From contig NZ_JAIWPE010000013.1 in NCBI RefSeq assembly GCF_021028955.1, positions 1 to 36,301 of the forward strand: 36,301 nucleotides of DNA, read 5' to 3'. The notes below the pieces were generated by a model. It was given only the letters and a program-made list of their open reading frames with translations, had not been told where the DNA came from and searched no databases. Positions 15,334 to 22,906 of the stretch are shown here, one piece after another. Source of the stretch: Salipaludibacillus sp. CUR1. Its GTDB lineage: Bacteria; Bacillota; Bacilli; Bacillales; Salisediminibacteriaceae. Positions within the stretch are counted from its first letter, which is position 1; each line of letters opens with the position of its first letter. The position numbers and the translations under genes are program-made.

Positions 15334-17823
15334 ATGTTTGAAAGAAGCGGGGTAAGCGGGGTTACTAAAATGAATGGACAAGCTGTTTCTCCAATCGGTG
15401 GACTGAGGGGGATGACCTGGAGAAAAAAGGAGGAAAGCCGGCCATCAGCAGTGAAGACTAAAGCGCGTATTGGAAACTGGAAAGCTCTTCTTCTGATTAT
15501 GGGGATAGGCTTCTTGCTGGGAAGGGCTGTGATCCTCCTCCAGCTGCTTCCGTTCACGATTCCTTTTTTGGCGGTTATTTTCAAATGGCGGAGAAGTATG
15601 ACATTGCCGGCTTCCTTTGCTCTTATAGCCGGCTCAACAAGTCTTTCTTTTGAATACGCCGGGCACACCACAATGGCTATTCTCCTGTATTTCCTCTTGC
15701 AGAGCATCATGCTGAAAGTGGATAAAAAAGATCTTTTCCTTCCTGTAACTGTGTTTACAGTGGTCGCTGCAACCAGGATGATCAGTTTATCACTTCAGCA
15801 GGAGGCTTCCTTGTACCACCTTTTTACCGCATCAGTTGAAGGTGCACTGGCTATGATCATCACACTTATTTTCCTTCAGAGTGTTCCATTGTTCTTCGAA
15901 AGAAGAAAGCATTTAAATTTAAGACATGAAGAGGTCATCTGCCTCGTTATATTAATTGGATCTTTGCTGACAGGCACAGTAGGGTGGCTTATCTACCAGC
16001 TGTCAATTGAACATATGGTAGCCAGGTATATTGTTCTGATCTTTGCATTTACAGGCGGTGCGACGATCGGGGCAACGGCCGGGGTAATTATGGGGTTAAT
16101 TCTCTCGCTCGCAAATGTAGCTCATCTTTTTTCTATGAGTCTGCTCGCGTTTGCCGGTTTACTTGGGGGTTTATTAAAAGAAGGCAGAAAACTTGCCACA
16201 GCTTCAGGCCTTCTGGTTGCCAGCCTGTTAATGGCGATGTATGCAGACAATCAGGCTCCGCTGACTATTACTCTTTATGAAAGTCTGGTGGCGGTAGGTC
16301 TGTTCCTGGTCACGCCTAAAAAGTGGACAGACCGTCTGGCCGGCTTTATTCCGGGGACCGCTGAACACGCTCAGGAACAACAGAAGTATTTGAGGAAAAT
16401 CAGGGATATGACTGCCGGGAAGGTTGAACAGTTTTCGGAACTGTTTTTAAGCCTCTCACGCAGCTTTTCCTTTCATGATAAAAACGAGGTTCAAGCCGAA
16501 AAAGACAGGGAGGTTGATTTATTTTTAAGCACGGTCACTGAAACTACATGCCAGACGTGCATGAAAAAACATCAGTGCTGGGCAAAAGATTTTGAGAAAA
16601 CATACTCTCTTATGGAAAGGATCGCAGAAGACTGCGAAGAGCATGGGAAAATTAAAGACAGGGGGCTGGCTGCTTCCTGGCGAACTCATTGTCTGATAGA
16701 CCAGAAAGTGGTAGAGACAGTTAATAGTAAGTTGAAAGAACGGGACGGCGAAAAACGGATCAGACATCAGCTGCTCGAAAGCAGGCGTCTTGTAGCAGAC
16801 CAGCTTATCGGGGTCTCTCAAGTAATGGGAGATTTTGCTAAGGATATTCAGCGTGAAAAGAAAGTGCACGACCAGCAGGAAGCGGATATTAAAGAATCTT
16901 TGGAAGATATCGGAATAGATGTGGAAATGGTGGATGTTTACGGTCTTGAGCCGGGGAATGTGGATATAGAGATGGTGCTCCCACAAAATAATTATAATGA
17001 AGCTGAAAAAGTAGTGGCACCGCTCCTTACAAATATTCTCAATGAAGCTATTGTAGTTAAGTACACAGAGGCCGTATCTTCTTCAGGGCCGGAAACAAAA
17101 GTATTATTCGGTTCTACAAAAACGTTTGTAGTTGAGCAAGGAGTGGCTCATACAGCAAAAGGGGGGAAATGGGTATCGGGCGACAGCTTTTCAACGATGG
17201 AGATTGGTGAAGGGAAATATGCTCTTGCCATTAGCGACGGCATGGGGAACGGAAGGCGGGCTCACATTGAAAGCCAGGAAACGATTGACTTATTAAAGAG
17301 AATTCTGCTGTCTGGAATTAATGAGACGGTAGCGATCAAATCCATTAATTCAGTCCTCTCGCTAAGATCGAATGAGGAAGTGTTTTCCACATTGGATCTT
17401 GGAATGATTGATTTGCAGAGCGGAATTGTTAAATTTTTGAAAGTGGGGTCTACGCCGAGTTATATTAAACGCGGTGATCAGGTGATGTCTATTGAAGCGG
17501 GGAACTTACCGATAGGCATGATCAGAGAAGTGGATGTTGACGTTGTATCGGAGCAGTTAAAGGCAGGAGACTTGCTCATAATGATGAGTGACGGAATTTA
17601 TGAAGCTTCTAAAATGGTGGAAAACAAAGACATATGGATGAAACGGATGATCCGTGAGATGGAAACGAATGATCCTCAGGAGGTGGCTGACTTACTAATG
17701 GAACGAATGATTCGTGAATCAGAAGGGGAGATTCATGATGATATGACGGTGCTTGCCGCAAGAATAGACCACTATGCACCTAAGTGGGCAACTATTGCTT
17801 CTCCTGCGCAGAATTGGGCGTAA
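15334..17823 (+). CDS. spoIIE: SpoIIE, PP2C phosphatase of sporulation
   Basis: SpoIIE sits at the polar septum, interacts with FtsZ and dephosphorylates SpoIIAA-P, freeing sigma-F in the forespore. The N-terminal 320 residues hold about ten membrane segments, the middle (about 330-590) is the regulatory and FtsZ-binding region, and the C-terminus is a PP2C domain. Metal-binding aspartates are visible: D617 (SGDSFS), D635 (ISDGMGNG), D753 (MSDGIYE) and D802-D803 (HDDMTV). The length of 829 residues matches B. subtilis. ATG 15334 is used; GTG 15322 is in frame but lies in the AGGGGTGGTGGAG ribosome-binding region. The promoter upstream carries a Spo0A box. Confidence 0.96.
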   Translation: MFERSGVSGVTKMNGQAVSPIGGLRGMTWRKKEESRPSAVKTKARIGNWKALLLIMGIGFLLGRAVILLQLLPFTIPFLAVIFKWRRSMTLPASFALIAGSTSLSFEYAGHTTMAILLYFLLQSIMLKVDKKDLFLPVTVFTVVAATRMISLSLQQEASLYHLFTASVEGALAMIITLIFLQSVPLFFERRKHLNLRHEEVICLVILIGSLLTGTVGWLIYQLSIEHMVARYIVLIFAFTGGATIGATAGVIMGLILSLANVAHLFSMSLLAFAGLLGGLLKEGRKLATASGLLVASLLMAMYADNQAPLTITLYESLVAVGLFLVTPKKWTDRLAGFIPGTAEHAQEQQKYLRKIRDMTAGKVEQFSELFLSLSRSFSFHDKNEVQAEKDREVDLFLSTVTETTCQTCMKKHQCWAKDFEKTYSLMERIAEDCEEHGKIKDRGLAASWRTHCLIDQKVVETVNSKLKERDGEKRIRHQLLESRRLVADQLIGVSQVMGDFAKDIQREKKVHDQQEADIKESLEDIGIDVEMVDVYGLEPGNVDIEMVLPQNNYNEAEKVVAPLLTNILNEAIVVKYTEAVSSSGPETKVLFGSTKTFVVEQGVAHTAKGGKWVSGDSFSTMEIGEGKYALAISDGMGNGRRAHIESQETIDLLKRILLSGINETVAIKSINSVLSLRSNEEVFSTLDLGMIDLQSGIVKFLKVGSTPSYIKRGDQVMSIEAGNLPIGMIREVDVDVVSEQLKAGDLLIMMSDGIYEASKMVENKDIWMKRMIREMETNDPQEVADLLMERMIRESEGEIHDDMTVLAARIDHYAPKWATIASPAQNWA

Positions 17824-17844
17824 ACTCATGTATAAACTCTCTTA

Positions 17845-17872
17845 ATCTTGTAAAGGCTTATAAAAACAAGAT
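17845..17872. repeat. Small hairpin before yabS
   Basis: ATCTTGT (17845-17851) and ACAAGAT (17866-17872) form a perfect seven-base inverted repeat just upstream of the AGGAG ribosome-binding site of yabS. There is no T tract, so it is not a terminator. No convincing promoter was found in the 64-base spoIIE-yabS gap. Confidence 0.4.
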
Positions 17873-17887
17873 AGGAGCGTGTTTTCC

Positions 17888-18622
17888 ATGAGTCAAGGAA
17901 CGGTAAGGCAAATATTGCTAATTACAGACGGCTGCTCAAATGCAGGAGAAGACCCTGTAGCAATGGCTGCCATGGCCAGGGAAGAAGGGCTGTCAGTAAA
18001 TGTTATAGGTATTACGAATGAAGGCGATGAAAGTGAAAGAGGGATGGAAGAAATTACACAGATCGCCCAATCCGGAGGCGGCATGAGCGAGGTGGTTTAC
18101 GCAAGGCAGCTTTCACAGACAGTTCAAATGGTGACTAAAAAAGCAATGACTCAAACAATACACGGCGTGGTTAACAGGGAAATACGGCAAATATTAGGAA
18201 CGAAACAGGAAATGGAAGATTTAGAACCTGAAAAAAGAGAGGAGTTAATGGAAGTAGTCGATGAGCTCGGCGAGACGTCGAACCTGGATATTCTCATTTT
18301 AGTAGATACAAGTGCAAGTATGAAAACTAAACTGCCGCGTGTTCAGGAAGCTTTGCTGGATTTATCGCTGAGCCTTCGTTCCCGGGAGGGCGAAAATCAT
18401 TTTTGCCTTTATTCATTTCCCGGGAAAAGATCGCATGTTGATAAACTTGTTTCCTGGACTCCGCAGCTGGATTCTTTGAAAGGGGCTTTTAAAAAGTTAT
18501 CTTCCTCAGGCATTACGCCTACCGGTCCGGCTATTACGGAAGCCATTAAAGTCCATATGAAAAGGATGAAGAAAGGACCGTCAGATGATGAAAGACTCTT
18601 TATCGAAGAAACAGGCATGTAA
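17888..18622 (+). CDS. yabS: YabS, vWA-like protein with permuted motif order
   Basis: YabS is a 244-residue cytoplasmic protein found in spore-formers, of unknown biochemical role. It carries all elements of a von Willebrand A metal-dependent adhesion fold, but in an unusual order. The strand usually found late in the fold, ILLITDG (9-15) followed by NVIGI and GGG, comes first. The DTSAS metal motif (140-144) and the TPTGPAI loop (210-216), normally first, come last. ATG 17888 is chosen because AGGAG lies ten bases upstream; GTG 17879 is too close. The end overlaps the start of yabT by 38 bases, pointing to tight coupling with the kinase. It follows spoIIE by 64 bases. Confidence 0.9.
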   Translation: MSQGTVRQILLITDGCSNAGEDPVAMAAMAREEGLSVNVIGITNEGDESERGMEEITQIAQSGGGMSEVVYARQLSQTVQMVTKKAMTQTIHGVVNREIRQILGTKQEMEDLEPEKREELMEVVDELGETSNLDILILVDTSASMKTKLPRVQEALLDLSLSLRSREGENHFCLYSFPGKRSHVDKLVSWTPQLDSLKGAFKKLSSSGITPTGPAITEAIKVHMKRMKKGPSDDERLFIEETGM

Positions 18623-19571
18623 TTTTACTCCCGGTCAGGTGATTACCGGCAAGTGGCACGGAAACAAATACAGGATTATCCGAATACTTGGGGAGGGGGC
18701 TATTGGCCGCGTTTATTTAGCTCAAACAGGGGGTCGTCTTGTGGCTGTTAAGGTCGCCCGTCAGGCCATGTCTGTTTCTTCTGAGGTTAATGTCCTCAGA
18801 CGGGTGTCGAAGGTTCAGGGGCTTTCCCTCGGACCTTCTTTTTTGGATATGGACGATGTTGTTACGTCACACGGCACCACTTCTTTTTATGTGATGGAGT
18901 TTATTCAGGGCGAGCCGTTCATGCCCTTTGTTATAAATAAAGGAAGCGAATGGCTTGGCCTGTTTACCGCCCAGCTTCTTGGAGATTTACACAAAATGCA
19001 TGCTGGAGGCTGGGTTTTCGGGGACTTAAAGCCAGAAAACCTTCTTATTACTAAGCAGCCTTATCAGTTAAGGTGGATTGATCCCGGGGGAATTACTAAA
19101 GCCGGACGTTCTATAAAAGAATATACCGAGTATTTTGACCGGGGTTACTGGGGAGAGGGAGACAGGAAAGCAGAACCCACTTACGACTTGTTCTCGGTCG
19201 CTATGCTGATGGTTAACAGGGCTTACCCCAGCCGTTTCCGCAAAACATCACAGAAAGGAACTGATTATATTATGGAAAAGGTGACAGGCGCACCGCTTCT
19301 GCACCCGTATTTTACGGTCATTCGAAAAGGAATTGAGCAAAAATATGAAGATGCAGGGCAAATGAAGGAAGACGTATTAATGGTTTTGCGGAATCAGAAA
19401 CGTGCGGCCGTGCCGTCCAGGCTGAAAAGAAAATCTGTTCTTAAAAAAAGGAATGCACCTGTCAAAAAAGATGCAGGCCCTCCGGTCACTCGGGAAAGAA
19501 AAGGCTATCTGGAAACAGTGTTTTTTGCCTCTTTTCTTCTTACCATTTATATTCTATACTTGGTGGGATAA
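18585..19571 (+). CDS. yabT: YabT, Hanks-type Ser/Thr kinase with C-terminal membrane anchor
   Basis: YabT is a sporulation-associated Ser/Thr kinase; in B. subtilis it is DNA-activated, lies at the forespore septum and phosphorylates RecA. The glycine loop GEGAIGRV is at 36-43, the ATP lysine is K56 (VAVKV), and the helix-C glutamate is probably E67. The catalytic loop reads VFGDLKPEN at 144-152, so the usual His-Arg-Asp is Phe-Gly-Asp. The metal motif is D166-P-G instead of D-F-G. These departures resemble the B. subtilis protein as I recall it, so they are probably family traits. A basic linker (KRKSVLKKRN) leads to one membrane segment at about 308-327. Two adjacent ATGs (18585 and 18588) serve as start. 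The gene begins inside yabS. Confidence 0.94.
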   Translation: MMKDSLSKKQACNFTPGQVITGKWHGNKYRIIRILGEGAIGRVYLAQTGGRLVAVKVARQAMSVSSEVNVLRRVSKVQGLSLGPSFLDMDDVVTSHGTTSFYVMEFIQGEPFMPFVINKGSEWLGLFTAQLLGDLHKMHAGGWVFGDLKPENLLITKQPYQLRWIDPGGITKAGRSIKEYTEYFDRGYWGEGDRKAEPTYDLFSVAMLMVNRAYPSRFRKTSQKGTDYIMEKVTGAPLLHPYFTVIRKGIEQKYEDAGQMKEDVLMVLRNQKRAAVPSRLKRKSVLKKRNAPVKKDAGPPVTRERKGYLETVFFASFLLTIYILYLVG

Positions 19572-19628
19572 TAGATTCCTGACCGTATAGTTTATAAGGT
19601 TTGCAGGGAGTGACGGGAGGAAGAGCGG

Positions 19629-20387
19629 ATGAATGCGGCGGATGAAGTCATGGATATTTGCCTGTTGGCAGGAGAGATTATGCTTACTTATGGGGCAGAA
19701 ACATACCGAGTGGAAGAAACCTTGGAAAGAATGGCTCGTGCGGCCGGGTTTACCAACGTGCACTGCTTTACGACAACTACAGGTATTTTTCTTTCTTTTG
19801 AAGAACGAAAGGGAAAAGAAGATCTGATGCAAATGGTGCGGGTTGATGACCGTATGCAGGATTTAAATAAAGTAACCGAAGTTAACCAGGTGTCCCGCGA
19901 GTTTACATCAGGGGAATTAACTGTTGAGGAAGCTCATGAAAGACTGGAATCCATCTACCATTCTCCTGTTAATTATCCAATATGGCTTATTCACCTGGCC
20001 GCCGGGGTAGCCGGGGGCGGTTTTTCATATTTGTTTGGCGGCGGTCTTGGTGACCTGTTGCCGGCATTTATTGCTGCTGTTGCGGCAAGTGTGGCACTCG
20101 TTGAATTTGAACGGTATTTAAAGGTTAGATTTGCAGCCGAGCTTGCAGCTGCATTTCTGGGCGGTTCTGCAGCGATTTTTCTCGTGTTTATCGGTTTAGG
20201 TTTTAACCTTGACCAGATTATTATCGGTTCCCTCATGCCCCTGGTGCCCGGGGTGCCTTTAACAAACGCTGTCCGGGATCTCTTGTCCGGGGACCTGCTC
20301 GCGGGTATGAGCCGCGGCGTGGAAGCGTTAATGACATCTTTATCCATTGCGAGTGGAATAGCATTATCCATTTCGCTGTTTATATAG
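19629..20387 (+). CDS. ThrE-family exporter, large subunit (YjjP type)
   Basis: This 252-residue protein matches the N-terminal part of the ThrE threonine/serine exporter family (DUF1212), like E. coli YjjP of about the same length. A soluble region of about 118 residues (AGEIMLTYGAETYRVEETLERM, then HCFTTTTGIFLSF) precedes five membrane segments starting at PIWLIHLAAG. The segment IIGSLMPLVPGVPLTNAVRDLL is the family signature. The partner membrane half is encoded 15 bases downstream. GGGAGG precedes the ATG by about eight bases. In B. subtilis this place, between yabT and tilS, has no exporter gene. I saw no clear promoter in the 57-base gap after yabT, so it may be read from yabT. The substrate (threonine, serine, dipeptides or other) is inferred only from family. 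Confidence 0.88.
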   Translation: MNAADEVMDICLLAGEIMLTYGAETYRVEETLERMARAAGFTNVHCFTTTTGIFLSFEERKGKEDLMQMVRVDDRMQDLNKVTEVNQVSREFTSGELTVEEAHERLESIYHSPVNYPIWLIHLAAGVAGGGFSYLFGGGLGDLLPAFIAAVAASVALVEFERYLKVRFAAELAAAFLGGSAAIFLVFIGLGFNLDQIIIGSLMPLVPGVPLTNAVRDLLSGDLLAGMSRGVEALMTSLSIASGIALSISLFI

Positions 20388-20402
20388 ATAGGAGATTATC
20401 TT

Positions 20403-20852
20403 ATGAACCTTTTAATTGAATCAGTACTGACGTTTGCTGCTATTATAGGATTCGGAATTATATTCAGTGTACCGAGGCGTGCGCTCCTGTTAGGCGGGGG
20501 CATCGGCGTAGTCACGTGGCTTGTTCTCCAGACAGGTACAGCAATAGGGGCTTCTTCTGTAATTGCCACAGTAATGGCCTCATTAACCGCTGCGACTATA
20601 GCCCACCTTTTAGCAAAAAAAATACGAATTCCGGTTACAACATTGTCTATTCCGGGCATATTACCCTTAGTGCCAGGAAGCAGGGCATATTTCACTATGC
20701 TTTCTTTTGTAGAAGGAGAATATATTCAAGGGCTTGAATACGGTGTAGAAACAATGCTTCAGGCAGGAGCGATCGCTGCGGGGCTGGTATTGGCATTATC
20801 AATCTTCTCGTTCGGGAAAGGAATAGGAAACCGTTATGAAACAGGCCATTAA
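20403..20852 (+). CDS. ThrE-family exporter, small subunit (YjjB type)
   Basis: This 149-residue membrane protein matches the C-terminal half of ThrE (DUF3815, E. coli YjjB). Four to five hydrophobic segments fill the sequence. The motif IPVTTLSIPGILPLVPGSRAY repeats the proline-rich MPLVPG theme of the partner, as expected if the two halves arose by duplication of a common fold. GATAGGAG precedes the ATG. Its last 17 bases overlap the start of tilS in another frame, so translation of tilS is probably coupled to this gene. That overlap means the exporter pair is part of the tilS transcription unit here. Confidence 0.88.
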   Translation: MNLLIESVLTFAAIIGFGIIFSVPRRALLLGGGIGVVTWLVLQTGTAIGASSVIATVMASLTAATIAHLLAKKIRIPVTTLSIPGILPLVPGSRAYFTMLSFVEGEYIQGLEYGVETMLQAGAIAAGLVLALSIFSFGKGIGNRYETGH

Positions 20853-22236
20853 TTCATTCATTTCAAGACATGAGCTGATAAATGCGGGTGACCACCTTCT
20901 TCTTGCTGTTTCGGGAGGTCCGGACAGCATGGCTATGCTCCATTTTTTCCATAAGATGAAAGAAGACATCCCGCTTATCATCAGTGTGGCTCACGTAGAT
21001 CACGGCTTAAGAGGTGAATACTCCAAAAAGGATGCCGAACTGGTTTCCTCCTACTGCGGCCGCCTTAATGTGCCTTATTATCTGTATGAAGCGGACGTAA
21101 AGGCATTGAAAGAAAAAGAAGGGTTATCAACGCAGGAGGCAGCCAGAACATGCAGGTATAAGTGGTTTGCCGGTTTAATGGAGAAACTTGGCGCAGATAA
21201 ACTGGTCACTGCACACCATGGTGACGACCAGGTCGAAACGATGCTTATGAGACAGATCCGGGGAAGCCTGTCAGGGAGAAAAGGAATTCCGGTTAAGCGC
21301 CCATTTGCCGAAGGCTGGCTCGTGAGGCCTTTTTTAGCGGTGGAGAAAAGCGATTTGGAGGCTTACTGTGAACGTCATGGGATTCCTTATAATGAGGATG
21401 CCTCAAATCAGACGGATCTCTATTTGAGAAACCGTATTAGAAATCATGTGTTATCTTTTGTAAAAGAAGAGAACCCTAAAGTCCATGAGGCTTTTCAGTG
21501 GCAGTCAGAAGTGTGGGCAGAAGAAGAAATGTGGCTTCAAAGTGAAGCAGAAAGGTTTGCGTCAGGTATAATTACCAGACGCGAAGAGAACGAAACAGTT
21601 ATTTCCCTTCCTGAGTTAAAAAAAATCCCCAATGCTTTACAAAGAAGGGTCATTCATCTAATATTAAACTATCTTTCGATAAAAAATCAGTTACAAATTG
21701 ACCGGTCTCATATTGAATCTGTTATAGGTTTGTTGAAAAACAGCCACCCCTCGGCTTTGCTTCATCTGCCTAACCATACGGTCGTCGAAAAGTCCTACGA
21801 TCATTTAATTTTTATGATTAATGATTCGGCCGATTTCCATAGGATCGATCACTTTGAGCCGCAGGAACTGGCTATCCCCGGAGAAACAGAACTGCCTCTA
21901 GGAAAGTTGCTTATCACGCCGGATTCTCCCCAAGCCGATAAAAATGCTTCAGAAGATTCAGTCTGGTTTGATATGGACAAATTAACTCTTCCGCTTATTG
22001 TGAGGGCCCGGCTTCCGGGAGACAGAATGTCTTTTTTCGGCAGCAGCGGCACGAAAAAGCTGAAAGATTTATTCATGGAGGAAAAGGTTCCTAAAAGAGA
22101 CAGGGATCTTTGGCCCGTTGTGACGGACCGTCAAGGTAAAATAGTGTGGGTTCCATTGTTAAAGCGGTCCAATGAAGCAGTTGTAGACAGTGAATCGGGA
22201 AGAGTCATTAAACTGACTTATCAGATCTATACATAG
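20836..22236 (+). CDS. tilS: tRNA(Ile)-lysidine synthase
   Basis: TilS attaches lysine to C34 of the CAU-anticodon tRNA, turning it into an isoleucine tRNA that reads AUA; it is essential. The PP-loop ATP motif SGGPDS is at residues 26-31. Conserved stretches AHVDHGLRGEYS and TAHHGDDQVETMLMR follow, then the GIPYNEDASN segment. The C-terminal TilS domain shows RLPGDRMSFFGSSGTKKLKDLFMEEKVP. The length of 466 residues fits the family. The ATG overlaps the end of the exporter gene by 17 bases; a weak AGGAA site lies upstream. hpt follows 61 bases later, as in B. subtilis. Confidence 0.96.
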   Translation: MKQAINSFISRHELINAGDHLLLAVSGGPDSMAMLHFFHKMKEDIPLIISVAHVDHGLRGEYSKKDAELVSSYCGRLNVPYYLYEADVKALKEKEGLSTQEAARTCRYKWFAGLMEKLGADKLVTAHHGDDQVETMLMRQIRGSLSGRKGIPVKRPFAEGWLVRPFLAVEKSDLEAYCERHGIPYNEDASNQTDLYLRNRIRNHVLSFVKEENPKVHEAFQWQSEVWAEEEMWLQSEAERFASGIITRREENETVISLPELKKIPNALQRRVIHLILNYLSIKNQLQIDRSHIESVIGLLKNSHPSALLHLPNHTVVEKSYDHLIFMINDSADFHRIDHFEPQELAIPGETELPLGKLLITPDSPQADKNASEDSVWFDMDKLTLPLIVRARLPGDRMSFFGSSGTKKLKDLFMEEKVPKRDRDLWPVVTDRQGKIVWVPLLKRSNEAVVDSESGRVIKLTYQIYT

Positions 22237-22297
22237 GCACATGGCTTTGTAACTGGGTAGAGGACGATACATTATTTAGGAGGTTTTTGAAAAAATT

Positions 22298-22837
22298 ATG
22301 CGAGAAGATATGCAGGAAATATTAATTACTGAAGAAGAAATTCAGCAGAAAGTTAGTGAATTAGGAGCGCAATTAACGGAAGAATATAAAGACAAGTTTC
22401 CATTAGTGGTAGGAATATTAAAAGGCTCTCTTCCTTTTATGGGAGATTTAATCCAGAAAATTGATGCGCACCTTGAATTTGATTTAATGGATGTTTCAAG
22501 CTACGGGAATGAACTTGTTTCTTCAGGAGAAGTTAAGATTGTTAAAGACTTAAATACATCGGTTGAAGGAAGAGACGTGCTAATACTTGAAGATATTATA
22601 GACAGCGGAAACACGTTGAGCTATATCGTCAAGCTCTTTCATTACCGGCAGGCGAAGTCAGTGAAAATTGTAACCCTTCTTGATAAACCGGAAGGAAGAC
22701 AAAAAGAGATTTACCCTGATCTCGCCGGATTTACAGTTCCTGATAAATTTGTTGTGGGCTATGGGCTTGATTACATTGAGCGTTACCGTAACCTTCCGTA
22801 TGTCGGGGTTTTAAAACCTGAAATTTATCAAAAGTAA
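22298..22837 (+). CDS. hpt: Hypoxanthine-guanine phosphoribosyltransferase
   Basis: Hpt (HprT) salvages hypoxanthine and guanine with PRPP to IMP and GMP. The PRPP motif is [15 protein letters not shown]; other conserved parts are [22 protein letters not shown] and [20 protein letters not shown]. The length of 179 residues is normal. AGGAGG lies 14 bases before ATG 22298, which is longer than usual. No nearer in-frame start of normal type exists, because the TTG at 22287 is out of frame. The gene sits between tilS and ftsH, a conserved trio; in B. subtilis TilS and HprT together activate ftsH transcription. Confidence 0.96.
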   Translation: MREDMQEILITEEEIQQKVSELGAQLTEEYKDKFPLVVGILKGSLPFMGDLIQKIDAHLEFDLMDVSSYGNELVSSGEVKIVKDLNTSVEGRDVLILEDIIDSGNTLSYIVKLFHYRQAKSVKIVTLLDKPEGRQKEIYPDLAGFTVPDKFVVGYGLDYIERYRNLPYVGVLKPEIYQK

Positions 22838-22906
22838 TTAATTGTGATTTATGACATTTGTATGATACTATTACCTAAGTGTATTTGACGTGGGAGGAGG
22901 TTCAGG

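Noticed and set aside
15252-15710. Minus-strand open frame of 152 codons over the spoIIE start
   Set aside because: Overlaps the spoIIE promoter and N-terminal coding region; no recognisable protein.
16525-16986. Minus-strand open frame of 153 codons inside spoIIE
   Set aside because: Antisense to the conserved central region of spoIIE; no homology recognised.
22247-22273. Promoter before hpt (TTGTAA and TACATT)
   Set aside because: The spacer is only 15 bases and both hexamers are imperfect; co-transcription with tilS is simpler.
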